Origin: Bemisia tabaci | Lineage: Eukaryota > Arthropoda > Insecta > Hemiptera > Aleyrodidae | Assembly: GCF_918797505.1 (NCBI RefSeq) | Contig: NC_092801.1 | Location: forward strand, 10,478,001-10,542,000 | DNA: 64,000 bases | Reading direction: 5' to 3' | In this document: one piece after another, positions 9,801 to 22,100 of the stretch | How the letters are laid out: the number at the start of each line of letters is the position of its first letter | How positions within the stretch are numbered: the stretch's first letter is position 1 | Made by a program: the position numbers and the translations under genes | Notes under the pieces: model-generated | The model's input: the letters and a program-made list of their open reading frames with translations, nothing else | Told to the model about the DNA's origin: nothing | The model's database searches: none

Positions 9801-12800
9801 CAAAAGAAGATATTTTGATCAATATTAGGTGGTAGAAATAGCATGAGTCTGCAAAGAGAATCTGTTTTGAAAAAAATTAAGGATTAGAAGCACAAGTTTT
9901 GTGTCAGTTTTAGTACTGCTTCTGAAAATGACCTTGGTCTGTTTGTTACCCCCTCTAATTTTCAGGAAAATTGATAAAAGAAGGATTTTCTGTGTAGATC
10001 AGTATAATTGAATTGGGAAAGATTTTGTTCTTTCTTACTGATTTGTAGAATGCAACCATTAAAACATCATTTTGTTAGACGCCAAGATGAGCCATGACAT
10101 TATAATTGATAGCCTGAGTGTGGGAATACATCTGGACATAACCCCAATGCCTGCATAATTCTTGAAAATAACTTCAAAGTTGACTTTAAAAGAGATCAAT
10201 CAATACCTAATGGTCATATCAAATGATGCTGACAGTACTTGACTGTTGTCTCGAGAGAATTGAAGACATGTCACTCCTTTGGTGTGGGCTTTCTCAAATT
10301 TCCGCAGGACTTGACCGGATGCAATTTTCCAAACTTTGATCTGTCCATCTTCAGAGCCTCCCACCAACATTTCAGAGTCTCGACTAAAGGATAGGCAAAG
10401 AACCGCTTTCTCCATCATCATGAAATTGTCCTAAATACAAAACAAAAGTTATTAATCGGTGCTTAATGAGCTAAAGGAATACACAGTTTTTAAGTGAATC
10501 CCATAAAGGATGTGTCCCATTAAGGAGGGTATTTTGGCCCTAACTTTGGTTGAAAATTTAAACAGCTTAGAATAATGTCATATATGATCGAATCGACTCT
10601 TCATCATCTACCCTGTGAGAACTTGCCCTTATTTCAGGTCTTTTTGAAAGGTTTTTGTCTGATTTACCAGCGCAAAGTAGTAAAGTTTTGCAGTTTTCTC
10701 GAATAATTGCTCATTTTCAGGCCTAGATTAGATTGTTTAAAGAGCACAAGCGACTACCACTTTCTCCTTCAAATATCGTATGTTGTAATGGGTGTACTGA
10801 AGATTAACATATTCGAATATGAAAGTGGTAGTCGCTTGTGCTCATACATAAACAATCTAATTTAGGCCCGAAAATGAGCAATTATTCGAGAAAACTGCAA
10901 AACTTCACTACTTTGCGCAGGTAAATCAGGCAAAAACCTTTCAAAAAGACCTGAAATAAGGACAAGTTCTCAGAGGGTAGATGATTAAGAGTCGATTTGA
11001 CCATACATTACATTATTCTAAACTGTTTAAATTTTCAACCAAAGTTAGGGCCAAAATACCCTCCTTAATGGGACACATCCTTATCAGAAAGAATAGGATT
11101 CATCCAGGTGCAAAGTTGCAGCTAATGATAGGTATTAACAATGATTTTGCAAGAAAGGTTTCTTAGAGACTTGGTAAGTAACGTCGTCCACTGTGGCAGA
11201 GTATACCATGTTGCGGCAACCACGGGGGCAGAATTTTCCAAGCTTCCACATTTTCATGTGCCCGCCTGTCAGCTTTCCACATTTTTCTTATTAGTCTCCC
11301 ACAAAATTTTCCAACAATTAAAAAGAGATGACCATTTGCTTTTGTTTTTTGTTGACTTTCAACTTTAGACCCTACAAAATGCTCCCTCCTTCCACATTTG
11401 AATCAGTGAGGTCAAAAACACACCAACTCTGTAACTCAAAAATTCTCAATTTTCATTCAAGACAGTCAATTTTCATAAAGGTCGTCGAAGTTAGCGCATC
11501 TATTTTAACCTGGACCTTTAAAGTGTTCTTAAGTACTCATCTTTTGGCACCAAAAATCTTTATCTGAGATTAACTTCTTTACCTACTGTACAGTTGTGTG
11601 TGTGTCTTGATTAGTTTCATTTTTTCAAGTTGATTGTGTTTTCGTTCTCACTGATTCATTTTTGGGGGGTTTCCAACATTTTCAGGCGCCCAGGCGGGCG
11701 CGTCATCCAGTATTTTCCGCATTCCTGGCGCCAACATGACAGATGCCGCAAGACACCAAATTAGGGAAAGAAGGAAGAAAACAAACCCTTCCTGGCCAAA
11801 CTGACCCATTGTCAAAAAAGATACAGCATCTTACCTGCGCCTGATATTTGAGATCTTTTCGTATTTTTCCGGTTGTGAAATTCCACACTTCTATGATGCC
11901 ATCAACGGCTCCGGAAACAAGGTATTGACCATCCGGTGAAAATCTTGCACACTCAACATGAGACTTCTGGCCAAACTTGATCTGCTTCGATAATTGAGTC
12001 GGGTATTTTTCTTCCTCTTGATCTCTAATGGCAGCTTTTCCTCGGAACAGATCAATAGTTGTACCTAAAATATAAGAGAGGACCATTGACTGATATAAAA
12101 TCTTAAAAAACGTAATTTGGTCCATGGCTCTATTTATGAAAAAGAGATTAAAAACGCAAACTGCGCTATTACCTAAAAATCAAAATTTTAGTACATAGTT
12201 TTGAATTGAAAATCATTCCTTGTTACCGCAATGGACCGTGTTAAACTTAGCCACATCAGCTATTGCCGAATTTGATTGGGGTATCTAATTTTTTACATGA
12301 AAATGGTTGTGCGGATTTTTGTGCAAATTTCAGTAAAAATTCTCCGTGGTAAAAAGCAAATTCCTTAAAATTTTCAAAGAAATCCGAACAAAAGTTCTCT
12401 CGTAAAAAATTTAATTGCCCACTTAAACTTGGCAATAGCTGATGTGGCTTGGTTCCTTTCTGTTAAACTCCGTCCAAATGAAAACGGCACATAATATTTA
12501 ATGGGTGTCAACCACTTTTCAAAAATATTTCCAGATGATCCCATAATTTCTAAGACAAAAATGTAAAAATTCTCTAAATATTGGCAGTTTCTAGAAAAAA
12601 AAATCCAATAAAATACTTCTAGGATTTTCTGAATTTAAACTTAAAAAATTCCCAGATTGTCAGTTGTGCCTAGAGGGGAACTCTGACAATACCACAATTT
12701 TCAACACAGGAAATGAACGTTCTCTGATCACTAATTTGTAAGCAGCAATATGTTTTGAGGGACACTTGCTTTGACATTCAAAAACTTGACTCTACTTCTG

Positions 12801-15800
12801 GAAAAATGGAAACGTCTGAACTGAAAAAGCTCCGAGTTTCTGAAAAATTTACAACTCTCCATGAAAAGGTGGATTTAATAATTCAACAAAAAAATTCCAT
12901 GATCAATGATGGTTACAAATATTACGGCCTTTTAAAGATTTTTCCTGACAATTCTTCGTGTTCCTGATTTTCTGAGATGTTAAACACCCTGAATTACTAA
13001 TAGTTTCAAAGAGTAAAGTAATTGCAAAAATGACCTGGAGGTAAAAGTCCTTGAAGCTGCTGCCACTTGACCGCTTGACCAAGAAGGGCCAGTAATCTTG
13101 ACGATGGCACAACTGAGACCTCTCCAGATAAGGCTTGCGCAATTGCTGCTCTTCGTTTTTCCTTCGTTTTGCCTTCTGGATATGCTTCCCTCGGGTCAAA
13201 ATACGAGCGGGCCAGAAGATTTTCTAAAAAGCCAAAGAGAGTCTGGTTGAAATAAGTCTACAGGTGAAGTGCCCTGTCAGGAGCTTGGACTTTGAAAAAA
13301 TAAAAATATATCTTTTTCACAAGATTACATAAAACACAAACAACATTTTAGTTTATCACCCAAATATATTTTTTGGCTGAAGGTACTTTTAAACCTTAGG
13401 ACTACAAAAATACATATCTTTACGATAGTGTTCCAAAATTCAAAAATTTTATCTATAAAAAAACAAAAATGGATCTTAAAACTGGTTCAGGATGAATATG
13501 ATAATGACATCATTTGGATTGCATTTTGCAAAAAGGAACCACTAGCATTGCAATGATGCTAAGATTGTGCAACTTCATCTTTTGCGATGAAATTGCGGAA
13601 ATCGTGAAAAACTATGAAATTTAGATAGTAATTTTTGTCTTAAATTTACAGTTTTCAGCGAGTATAATAGAAACTATCAATGGATAATCGGGTTTTTCCT
13701 CCAAGACAAAAGAAGTTGCACAATCTTAGCAACATTGCAATGCTAGTGGTTCCTTTTTGCAAATTGCAATCCATTTTTCAGTTCATTTACGTCTCAGAGC
13801 TACATTCAGTGAAAAGTGGACGTACGCAGATTTATGAGAAGTGGATTAAACTGATGAGATTTTGCTTACCTAAGTGAATATATCTATCGGGCTCTTGCTG
13901 TTTCATCACGATCATTGGATCTGTCTGGCGGAGTAATGTTCTAGCTGCTCCAAGTTCTCGCAACTCAATAAGTTCTATGACTACCTTCAAAGACGGAAAT
14001 AAAATTTTAAAAAAAACCTGCTTAATGAAGGAAGAGGCTCAGAATGCAAACATGTCTTAGAGGAGAAAATCATCAAAAGTAAGAGCTGAAGTGTTGAAAG
14101 TGGCTTGATACCACAAATAAATGACACACAATTGGACAACATTTTGCAATTTGGACCTGTAAATTCCGGCCCAGTTTTAAAACAATGTATGTGCCATTAG
14201 TTTCCCTATGCACATAAGTGTTTTTTCAGATGAGCCAGAATTTATAGGTCCAAATTGCAAAATGCAGTCCAATTATGCCTTTTAAAATTGTCTAGCCTTA
14301 AATTAATATTATGGTAAAAATCATTTTTCTAATTCTCATTTGACAAAATAGATTGATGATTTGTTGGTACTAAACCTACCGCTGAAGTGTTGTAAAAATT
14401 CCATCAGGGAAAGCCATTCTCCCATCTAGGAATGTTGATATTCATGACGAATTCTTATTTAAATAGAAAATCAAATGCTGTGAGAGGTGATACTTTGTTA
14501 CTATTCCTAGTAACCTAATTTGCACTTTCAACATACATACTTACTTGTTCATATAAATCTATCAATTTACTATCAGGAAGTTTGAGAGATTGGACTGCTT
14601 TCAATACAACGTCCCAATGCCCATTGTTAATATCAGTAACAAAACCATCGACACTTTCCACAGTGTTTAACGTGACTCCAGTTTCTTCCTGTTGAAAGAC
14701 AAAATAAAATATTACTTGAAATGAAATATATTCAGAAAAGTTTCCAAGAGCCCCCATTAGATGAGTTGCCAGGTGTTGACTTTCGACTTTGGTGCTCCGT
14801 CTATCCATTTACAGACCTACGCAGGGCAGCATTGTTACTAGAAGTGATTTCTCTATTGCTGTAGAACGGCAGCAGCCCAGCTGTCTGTACATTTTTGCCG
14901 AATTATTTGACATAGGCTGTAACCTGATCAATTACACTACAACTGACCAAGTACTACTCCTATCACTCCTAACTTTGTTACAAAATAAATACATGGAAAT
15001 GGAAAGAAGTCCAATATTGTATTGGTCTTGACATCAGTTGACATCAATCCCTCTGAAAGGCCAGATACACCTGCGCACTACACGCGCGTCTTGTCTCCAA
15101 AAGTGGGATCTGATCCTACTTTGAGCGAGTTTCGAGTGGCGAGTTGCAACCTGATTGGCTACGAAGATTGCCGAACACGGCTGAAGGCCAACTCACCGCG
15201 CGTCTGGCTCGCAGATGTATCTGCCCCGTAACATGGCCTGTAGATTTTGCGACTTTCACCTTCTTTGGATGTCAAATATTCAATACATTCAAAATTTATA
15301 AAGCAAAAAATGTGGAAATTTGAAAACACAAGGGGCATCAAACACATTATTGACCAATGAATGCTAAGACTCATGAGTTCTTGGACTCTGCCTTTTTTTT
15401 GCAGGTCTCCACTTTGGCCTCTTGTGGCAGGTCAGCCTCCTGTGGTGTAGTGGTTGAAACGCTGGCTCTATGATCAGGAGGTCCCAGGTTCGATTCCCAG
15501 CCAGGCAACCCGAGTTTGATGGACTCAAACAATGGTTGCCTGGGACTGGTTGTTTAGTGGGGACGGAGGGGGGCCGGGACTAAAAAGCGCGGGATTAGCC
15601 CTTGTGGGCTACTTGAAGTGGTAAAAAAAAAAAAAATTAACTGGAAGAAACTTGCTAGGTAGCAGAACAATTTTCAAAAAAGTTTCTTCCTTTCTTCCAT
15701 GATCTGAATAGCACCTCACAGTGATAAGCTCACCTTAGAGTGTTTATTAATCAATTAATGGGATAAATACTGTTTATTTCTGAACAAATAAATAAGATTT

Positions 15801-16376
15801 ATCACCTGCAAGACTTGTAAAGTTTTTGTAAGGTTTGACTCCTTCAGGTATTGTTGAATTAACCGGATAACACTGAAACACACCGAAGAATTGTATGAGA
15901 ATGGCGTGAAAAATAATGATTCATTAACGTTGATTGCAATAACTACCAATATATTGGCAATTTACTTTTCTATTCCTCATTCCGGAATCATTTCATTTCA
16001 GGGTGAAGAAATCATGAGAAGAGATGCTTGAGTCTACCCATTCATTACCCGCTAGAAACAGTCATACTTTGTAAAGTATAGGTAAAAAGCATTGGTTGGA
16101 GACTCTATAATCCTTTATTTGTTAGCTTTTTGATAGATGAGCAAGTAATATATACAAACATGCGTTGGAAAATTATGAACTCTAGAGTTTCAGAGACTAT
16201 TCCCTGTAAATTGATTGCAATTACATTCCCAACAATTTAGACATAATGAAGAATGAACAAATTAGCAGTGAAGAGTGGCTGGAAAAGAATTAAAATGGTA
16301 TAAATATTTGATTTGAGAGATGAGACAAAACTACTTATAGGTAAACTTACTCCGCGGATTCAATTTCAATAGACAT
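6811..16376 (-). CDS. SMU1: SMU1: WD40-repeat splicing factor (DNA replication/spliceosome protein SMU1)
   Basis: Eleven coding exons, all with GT-AG borders and matching phases, encode 510 aa (human SMU1 is 513): 16376-16351, 15872-15806, 14688-14545, 13984-13870, 13223-13035, 12064-11835, 10430-10207, 9388-9287, 8624-8441, 7919-7767, 6909-6811. In SMU1 of other animals an N-terminal LisH helix pair (here about residues 6-38) and a CTLH region (about 40-92, with [15 protein letters not shown]) mediate dimerisation and binding to RED/IK. A linker ([12 protein letters not shown]) then leads to seven WD40 blades from about residue 200 to the end ([39 protein letters not shown], last blade [12 protein letters not shown]). 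The protein is a nuclear component of the spliceosomal B complex that helps activate it and choose splice sites. The start ATG at 16376 (CACAATGTC) matches the family start MSIEIES. Most introns carry MITEs or foldbacks; the exons are intact. Confidence 0.97.
7990..8275. mobile_element. Decayed MITE in SMU1 intron (GTGCAAAACCACG family)
   Basis: The left end GGTGCAAAACCGCTTACCTCC and the right end GGTTACGAAATTTGGCCATCGATATG are inverted, diverged versions of the ends seen at 34030-34275 and 60215-60450. It overlaps open frames at 7758-8170 that are only shadows of SMU1 exon 10 read into intron. Confidence 0.5.
8327..8390. mobile_element. Fragment of GTCACC-family MITE
   Basis: CGTCACCTTCCAGCCTAAGT followed by ATCATAAGCGC matches the left terminus of the intact element at 6139-6387. 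No right end is present; it is a solo fragment in an SMU1 intron. Confidence 0.55.
10506..11082. mobile_element. 577-bp foldback element in SMU1 intron 6
   Basis: Arms of about 270 bp are inverted copies of one another around a centre near 10790: AAGGATGTGTCCCATTAAGG at 10506 mirrors 11063-11082, and AAAGTGGTAGTCGCTTGTGC near 10825 mirrors GCACAAGCGACTACCACTTT near 10745. Transcribed within the SMU1 pre-mRNA it would form a long, nearly continuous duplex. No protein is encoded. Confidence 0.85.
12233..12475. mobile_element. MITE, GGACCGCG family
   Basis: Inverted ends GGACCGTG... and ...CTCCGTCC carry the subterminal pair GCCACATCAGCTATTGCCGA and GGCAATAGCTGATGTGGCTT. Relatives are at 21908-24294 (interrupted), 54001-54245, 62621-62873 and a diverged one at about 62950-63190. 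It lies in SMU1 intron 5. Confidence 0.8.
13516..13772. mobile_element. MITE, GGATTGCATTTTGCAAAAAGG family
   Basis: It begins GGATTGCATTTTGCAAAAAG and ends TTTTTGCAAATTGCAATCC, with a long palindrome including ATGCTAAGATTGTGCAACTTC and GCACAATCTTAGCAACAT. Other members are at 42109-42365, 50774-50924 and, diverged, 14139-14276. It lies in SMU1 intron 4, next to exon 4. Confidence 0.8.
14139..14276. mobile_element. Short MITE related to the TTTTGCAAAATGC family
   Basis: Inverted ends CAATTGGACAACATTTTGC and GCAAAATGCAGTCCAATTAT frame ATTTGGACCTGTAAATTC and its mirror. About 138 bp, in SMU1 intron 3. Confidence 0.6.
15433..15635 (+). mobile_element. tRNA-derived SINE with A-rich tail
   Basis: The 5' part resembles a tRNA gene: an A-box-like TGTAGTGGTTGA near 15446 and a B-box GGTTCGATTCC near 15487, at tRNA-like spacing. 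A G-rich tRNA-unrelated body follows and then an A-run at about 15620-15634. This is the architecture of a Pol III SINE mobilised by a LINE. It lies in SMU1 intron 2, antisense to the gene. The acceptor stem does not pair properly, so I do not call it a functional tRNA. Confidence 0.8.
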
Positions 16377-16738
16377 TGTGCTTTGTCACTGGAATTCAGA
16401 TGCAAGATAAAACAGTGTGGTTCATAGCGTTGTGCGAGATTTTTGGAGCTGAAAGAAGGCTTGTTAAAAACACATCACACTAACAAATGAGAGATTAAAG
16501 TAATTTTTGTCAAGATTTTCAGGAAAAGAAAATTTTATGTTTACACTAACATAACCTAGAAAATTCTCAAACATGTGAACATGTGAGGCGACAGTGCTGC
16601 CCGCACCGGATGGTGGTGGAGCATGGAAGTTGTTGGCGGCTTATTTAAATTGACGCACACCGTCCAAAAAGTCCGACGCAACAACGTAAAGCAAAGAGTT
16701 TGAAAAATAAATGAAAAATTTGGATTTGCTCTCAATAC

Positions 16739-17544
16739 CAGGGCCGGATTTAGGGGGTGGCCACATGAGCCGCGGCCCATGACGGCAAATTCAGGGGGCG
16801 GGAAATTTTGCATTTTTTTTAATGTAGGTAAGAAAAAAATCGGATTCAGAAAAAAAATTACAAACGAGAAGAGGCGACAAAAGCTCTCATTTCCTGAGAT
16901 TACAGTAATTTCTAATTTTGCCGTCTTTCGGTGATACAAGAGACAGCACCTTTATGTGGTCAATTGAGAGAGAAAACCAAACACGCATGGAGCGGCGTGG
17001 CGCTGAGATCAATGTGGACGAGGACTTGAGATGAAAAAAGAAGCCCTCGGTGCGGCTGTTGGCATGTAACACATACTAGCGCCTACAAGGCTGAATGAAT
17101 ACTTCACGCATTGCGTCAAACACAGTGCGGTCAGCAGCGGTCGCCGAGAAACGAATAGCGCCTACAAGACTGTAGGAATACTTCAAGCATTGCGCCAAAC
17201 ACAGTGCCGTCAGCGCGACGATGCGGCGGAAGTTACAATTATTAAACCACATTTATGTTTGTTCTAACATAATTTTTTCGTTCATTTCTCATAAATGGAA
17301 GGCTTTGTCCACATAGAGTTAGGTCTACGGAACTTAACTTTCACGAAAAGTTCCGTGAACTTTTGCTGGTAGTGATGACAGGGCTTGCGCAAAAAATGTG
17401 TCCGACACGAGTAAACGCGTTTTATGCATCCCTCTCCCTCCGGCACGTTCACTTGACGGTTTTTATTGATATTTCAAAACGAATGAGAAGGGGGCGGCAA
17501 AATACAGGCGGCCCATGGGCGGCAAATAGGTAAATCCGGCCCTG
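16739..17544. mobile_element. Non-autonomous hAT-type transposon upstream of SMU1
   Basis: The termini CAGGGCCGGATTTA and TAAATCCGGCCCTG are perfect inverted repeats. They are flanked by 8-bp sequences CTCAATAC (16731-16738) and CTCATTAC (17545-17552), one mismatch apart, the duplication length of hAT elements. Subterminal GGCCCATG motifs are also inverted. The 806-bp body encodes no transposase. Inside are two tandem ~77-bp units (about 17076-17222) that share GCCTACAA...TACTTCACGCATTGCG with the palindromes at 49015 and 60920. It sits 363 bp upstream of the SMU1 start codon. Confidence 0.88.
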
Positions 17545-17840
17545 CTCATTACTGTGGAGAGCGTGAATTAAATTTATAGATATGATACTTTGTTCGAAGG
17601 AAAGAAGTACAAAAATTTTACAATTGACGCAAAGCCTCCTCACATGACTCGTGTGTCGTAACTTGAGGAACTAAAAATAACGGGAAAAACTAAATAAACC
17701 AACAAAATGACAGAGTGGGAGCCAGAGAAGCTTGTTGAGCTTTTAGCTTGAAAACTTACTTCTTCATTCATCGAGGGATACATATTTTGTGTTGTTCCTC
17801 GAGTCTGAGGAGTTTTCCAAAAGAGCAGTAAAGAGCACTG

Positions 17841-18590
17841 CGCTGTAAGAATGTGACGGAAGATTACAATTGAAATAGCCTTCACGCACGCTTCCCTTTT
17901 CGATTTCCGCTCACATTTTTGCAGTCATCAATGCATATCTTAAGTGCACTCCAGCTAGAATTGTATTTAGCAGATGGGTGGTTTTTATACGAGGATTAAG
18001 AATAAACAAGTGGTAAGAAATGAAAACAAAATAATACGAACTATGCAAAACAATAATCCGGGTATCGGAACTTGGCTGTTTTGAAAACGCCTTCAAATAC
18101 GACGTGATACCTTACGCATTCCGGAGAGTTCAAATAGTTGCATCATTGCGCCGTAAGAATGTGACGGAAGATTACAATTGAAATAGCCTTCATGCACGCT
18201 TCCCTTTTCGATTTCCGTTCACATTTTTGCAGTCATCAATGCATATCTTAAGTGCGCTTCAGCTAGAATTGTATTTCGCAAATGGGTGGTTTTTATACGA
18301 GGATTAAGAATAAACAAGTGGTACGGAATATAACGAAATAATATGAACTATGCAAAACGATAATCCGGGTATCGGAACTTGGCTGTTTAGAAAACGCCTT
18401 CAAATGCGGCGTGATACCTTACGCATTCCGGAGAGTTCAAATAGTTGTATCATTGCGCCGTAAGAATGTGACGGAAGATTTAAATGGAAATAGCCTCCAT
18501 GCACGCTGGGGGCTGGGCTTGTCGATTTCCTTCGACATTTTTGCAGTCGTGAATGCATAGCTGAATTGCGCTCCAGCTAGAATCAATTTT
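17841..18590. repeat. ~308-bp tandem repeat, 2.4 units
   Basis: Units starting at 17841, 18149 and 18456 (CGCCGTAAGAATGTGACGG) are highly similar over about 308 bp; the third breaks off near 18590. They contain GTGATACCTTACGCATTCCG, the inverse of the motif repeated at 1-373. Small frames within them (for example 17911-18096) are not genes. The block lies in the spacer between the divergent genes SMU1 and LMAN2. Confidence 0.85.
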
Positions 18591-18599
18591 CAGACCAAC

Positions 18600-19155
18600 T
18601 TATAAATTATTAAATTCTGATGATAAGTATATAATGTACCTGATACAAAAATTAGTTTTTGTTTTCTTTTAATTTTTATGTATCATTACAGAATATTCTA
18701 CTTTAGTGCGTTTCCGGATTTATCCTCGTCTCGTTCCGAAAATATGATGAACAGAGCCACCGATGATTTGCCAACGAAGAGGTACACGCTGTATTTAATC
18801 ACCGAGTTGCTACCATAATTTAATGAGCCAGTTCGCGGTACTTCCTCACTAAAATTAGTTTCGGTACATATTATCATTACCTTGTTTTTGACTCTTGACT
18901 CATAACACTGTTTCAACGAACAGAATTGCCGGTGATTATAAAATTCATCTACCGCGACCGCGACTGAGCTTTCAATGTAGAAAGCGGGCGATTTTCCGTT
19001 GAAACGGCAACAGTGTTAATGAGCGATGACGCTGACAGTGTGTTGCGGAGTTGCCTACCTAACAATTTGTCGGTTAGTTTCGGTTAGTTTGATTAGAGCG
19101 TGCAGCGAGTAGTGAGTGATTTCCGGATCAAATTATCTTCTAGTCGTCTCTGAAA
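18600..19155 (+). promoter_or_regulatory. LMAN2 upstream region / 5' UTR
   Basis: This is the interval between the repeat block and the LMAN2 ATG (GAAAATGAT). There are no transposon ends from about 18700 onward and less AT bias at 18950-19120, which suits a promoter plus 5' UTR. No TATA box is clear, so the transcription start cannot be placed. Confidence 0.35.
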
Positions 19156-22100
19156 ATGATAGAATTTAAGAAACTTAGATTTGTGAGCGGTTACATAGTG
19201 CTTCTACTTATCAACTTCTGTAACATCCTCGCAGAATGGAATACAGAGGACTATATGAAGCGAGAACATTCTCTGACGAAACCCTACCTAGGTAAGCTGC
19301 CCTTGAAAATTTTTCAGGAAGTCACGTCGTTCGTACGATTACTGTCCCAATTCCTACAAAATTGCCAATCATCCTGTCGTTCGAACAACTACTCATGGGA
19401 ATCTTGTGCCTGTGGCACAAATTTAGAGCTCTATTTCCGAAATATATGGAGCTAACCTAACTTTCACTATTGTTTACTTTACTATGCAACATTTTCATTT
19501 TGTATTCATCTTTTCCTAGAGTTTCCTGCCTTATCTCACGTAACCCTGAACTAGATTTCTCCTTGCCCGCCTTGAATATCTGAAGGCCTCAATATATTTG
19601 ACATTTTTACAGCTGATGCGGGTACCTCTCCTAAGAATGGGCGCATCTTGCTGCAAGATTTAGCCGTTTCAATTAACTATAATGTTTTGCTCTCTCGGAA
19701 ACTGAATGAAACTACGCCTAATTCTATTGTATTCCTGTAATTGTTTAACTCACCAGTTTCTCTTAGACTGAGGTGAATATTTGTAGCCAAAGAGCGAAAC
19801 GATGTACCTCCATTTGCAATGTTGCAGACTTCCTGTCGTGCTTTATTTTTTCTGTGGAAAACGAGTCAGTGTAATTTCTTGAAAACTTCTTTGATTATTC
19901 CTCTCTATCAGAAGAATACTCTTTATTAATTTCAAGCTGTAAAGTTGGCTAATTTTCCTTTAATAAATAATATCGGAGCGGAAATTTTAAAACATCGCAA
20001 TCGACGCATGCACGCAGGTTCAAACTTTGGCCATTAATATTCAGAAAAGTCAACGTTAGTTTGGATTTTTGCTTACATATTTTCTCTATGATTTTTGTAA
20101 TCATCTGCTTTATCAGAGATCGCCCATGGCAGATTTTCCTTGTCGTGTTCTCACTTGATCCTTTTTCTCTCTCATTTAGTACTTGCGTCAGTACACTTAT
20201 CAACAGTGGCGTGAATGATCGATTATCGATATTCCTCCATTTAAATCTATGGTAAAGAATCGATTATTAAGGTGTTCGCTGCGAACACCTTGTTTGTCAG
20301 CCTTTTCCATAGGTTTAAATGGCAGATCATTCGATATACCGGAAAGCACGCCTTGCCACTGCTTATCAATACGTGTCTCAAACTCAGTCATGTACAGGAG
20401 TTGATTTGGTTCAGTCTCTTTCAAGATACTATCATTCATATAACCATCATACTATCAGAATCTTAAGTATTTTTTTCAGTGGTTTATTGAGGTGCCAATC
20501 TTACCATTACTGTATATCAAGCTTGGCAAGGATTCTAATCTCAATTTGATTCTTTCACATCTACAGAAACAATAGTTAATCATTCATTTTCTCTAATTTC
20601 TGTTGACTTTAATTCACAGGTTCCGGACTTACAATACCGCATTGGGATTTGCTAGGTAGCACAATCGTCACTGACAAGTACGTCCGACTAACACCAGATT
20701 CTAGAAGTAGACATGGTTCGCTATGGAATGCATCGGTGAGCTCTCATCATTTTTTCTTCTATGTATTTTCTTTCAGATGAGATGGCTTCTAAGAAGTTCT
20801 TTTACCAGGTAGCACTCCTAGTTTGAGATAAGCTCAATCAACATTGGCAATCTCACACTCAACACCCTCTTTTCATACTGGAAAGAACCTTACAGCACTA
20901 GTGTCTCAAAATCCTAATCTTAAAACGTTTCTCTTTAAAAAGGTTCAGTTTTGGCTCTTTAATTTTTTCCGTGGGTTAATTTCCTACTTAAAAGCACACC
21001 GACGGTGAAACTACCCAACCACATATTTCGGTTTGCAATGTCATAGACTACCTGTCATACTTTATTTTTGAGATGAAAAACTACTCTCCGTCAATTCTTC
21101 AAAACTTCCATAATTTTTCTGCTCTGTGTGAAGAAAAATCTGTGAAAACTTCAAGGGATGATATTGGTTCATACTTTTTCACAAAAATAAAATGATAGCA
21201 GAGATTTTTAAACACAGCAAACGAGATGCGTTGTATGGTAGTTTCAACATCGATATTCCGTTTAGACAAAAAGACACAAAAAATCAGTGGGAAATGAGGC
21301 TAAAATTAATAAACACAATTAATTAATATTAGTGTGTTTATTAATTTTAGCCTTGTTTCCCACTGATTTTTTGTGTCTTTTTGTCGTACATGTTACGGGC
21401 CACCATAACCTCTCTTCCTCTTGTATTCCATCTAGCAGGTATTGAAATTCATTAATAAAAAACCTAAGTAGGAAGCCAATTTTGGTTGATAGTGATGTTT
21501 CTAAGCATCTCACTGAAGCAGCATGATTTCTTATTTGTAAAGGAATCAGTATCTGATATTTTATTCATGTGTTCCAGCCTGTTCAATCGAGGAATTGGGA
21601 AGTGCAGATAAACTTCAAAATCACTGGTAACGGCAAAGATCTGTTCGGAGATGGAATGGTGATCTGGTACACTAAAGAGAGGATGCAACCTGGACCTGTC
21701 TTCGGGTCCAAAGACTTTTTTGAAGGATTAGCCATTTTTATTGACACCTACAGCAATCACAATGGAGAGCACACGGTAAAGAATACTAATCTGCATTCTA
21801 TGTATATTCTCTGTTTAATCATAAGTAGTACATTTATTAATAATGAACTTTTCTTTTTGACCCATCCATAAAAACACCTATCTGCCTTTTTGAAATTTTA
21901 GGAAAACTGGACCGCGTTTAACAGAAAGGAACCAAGCCACATCAGCCATTGCCAAATTTAACTGGGCAATTTAATTTCTTACGAGAGAACATTTGTGCAG
22001 ATTCCTTTGAAAGTTGTAGGGAATTTGCTTTGTACTATGCAGAAAACTCAATGAAATTAGCACGAAAATCCGCACAACCGTTTTCCAGGAAAAAATTAAA

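Noticed and set aside
15433..15510. Possible functional tRNA gene
   Set aside because: A- and B-box motifs are present but the acceptor stem is not paired and a SINE body with an A-tail follows.
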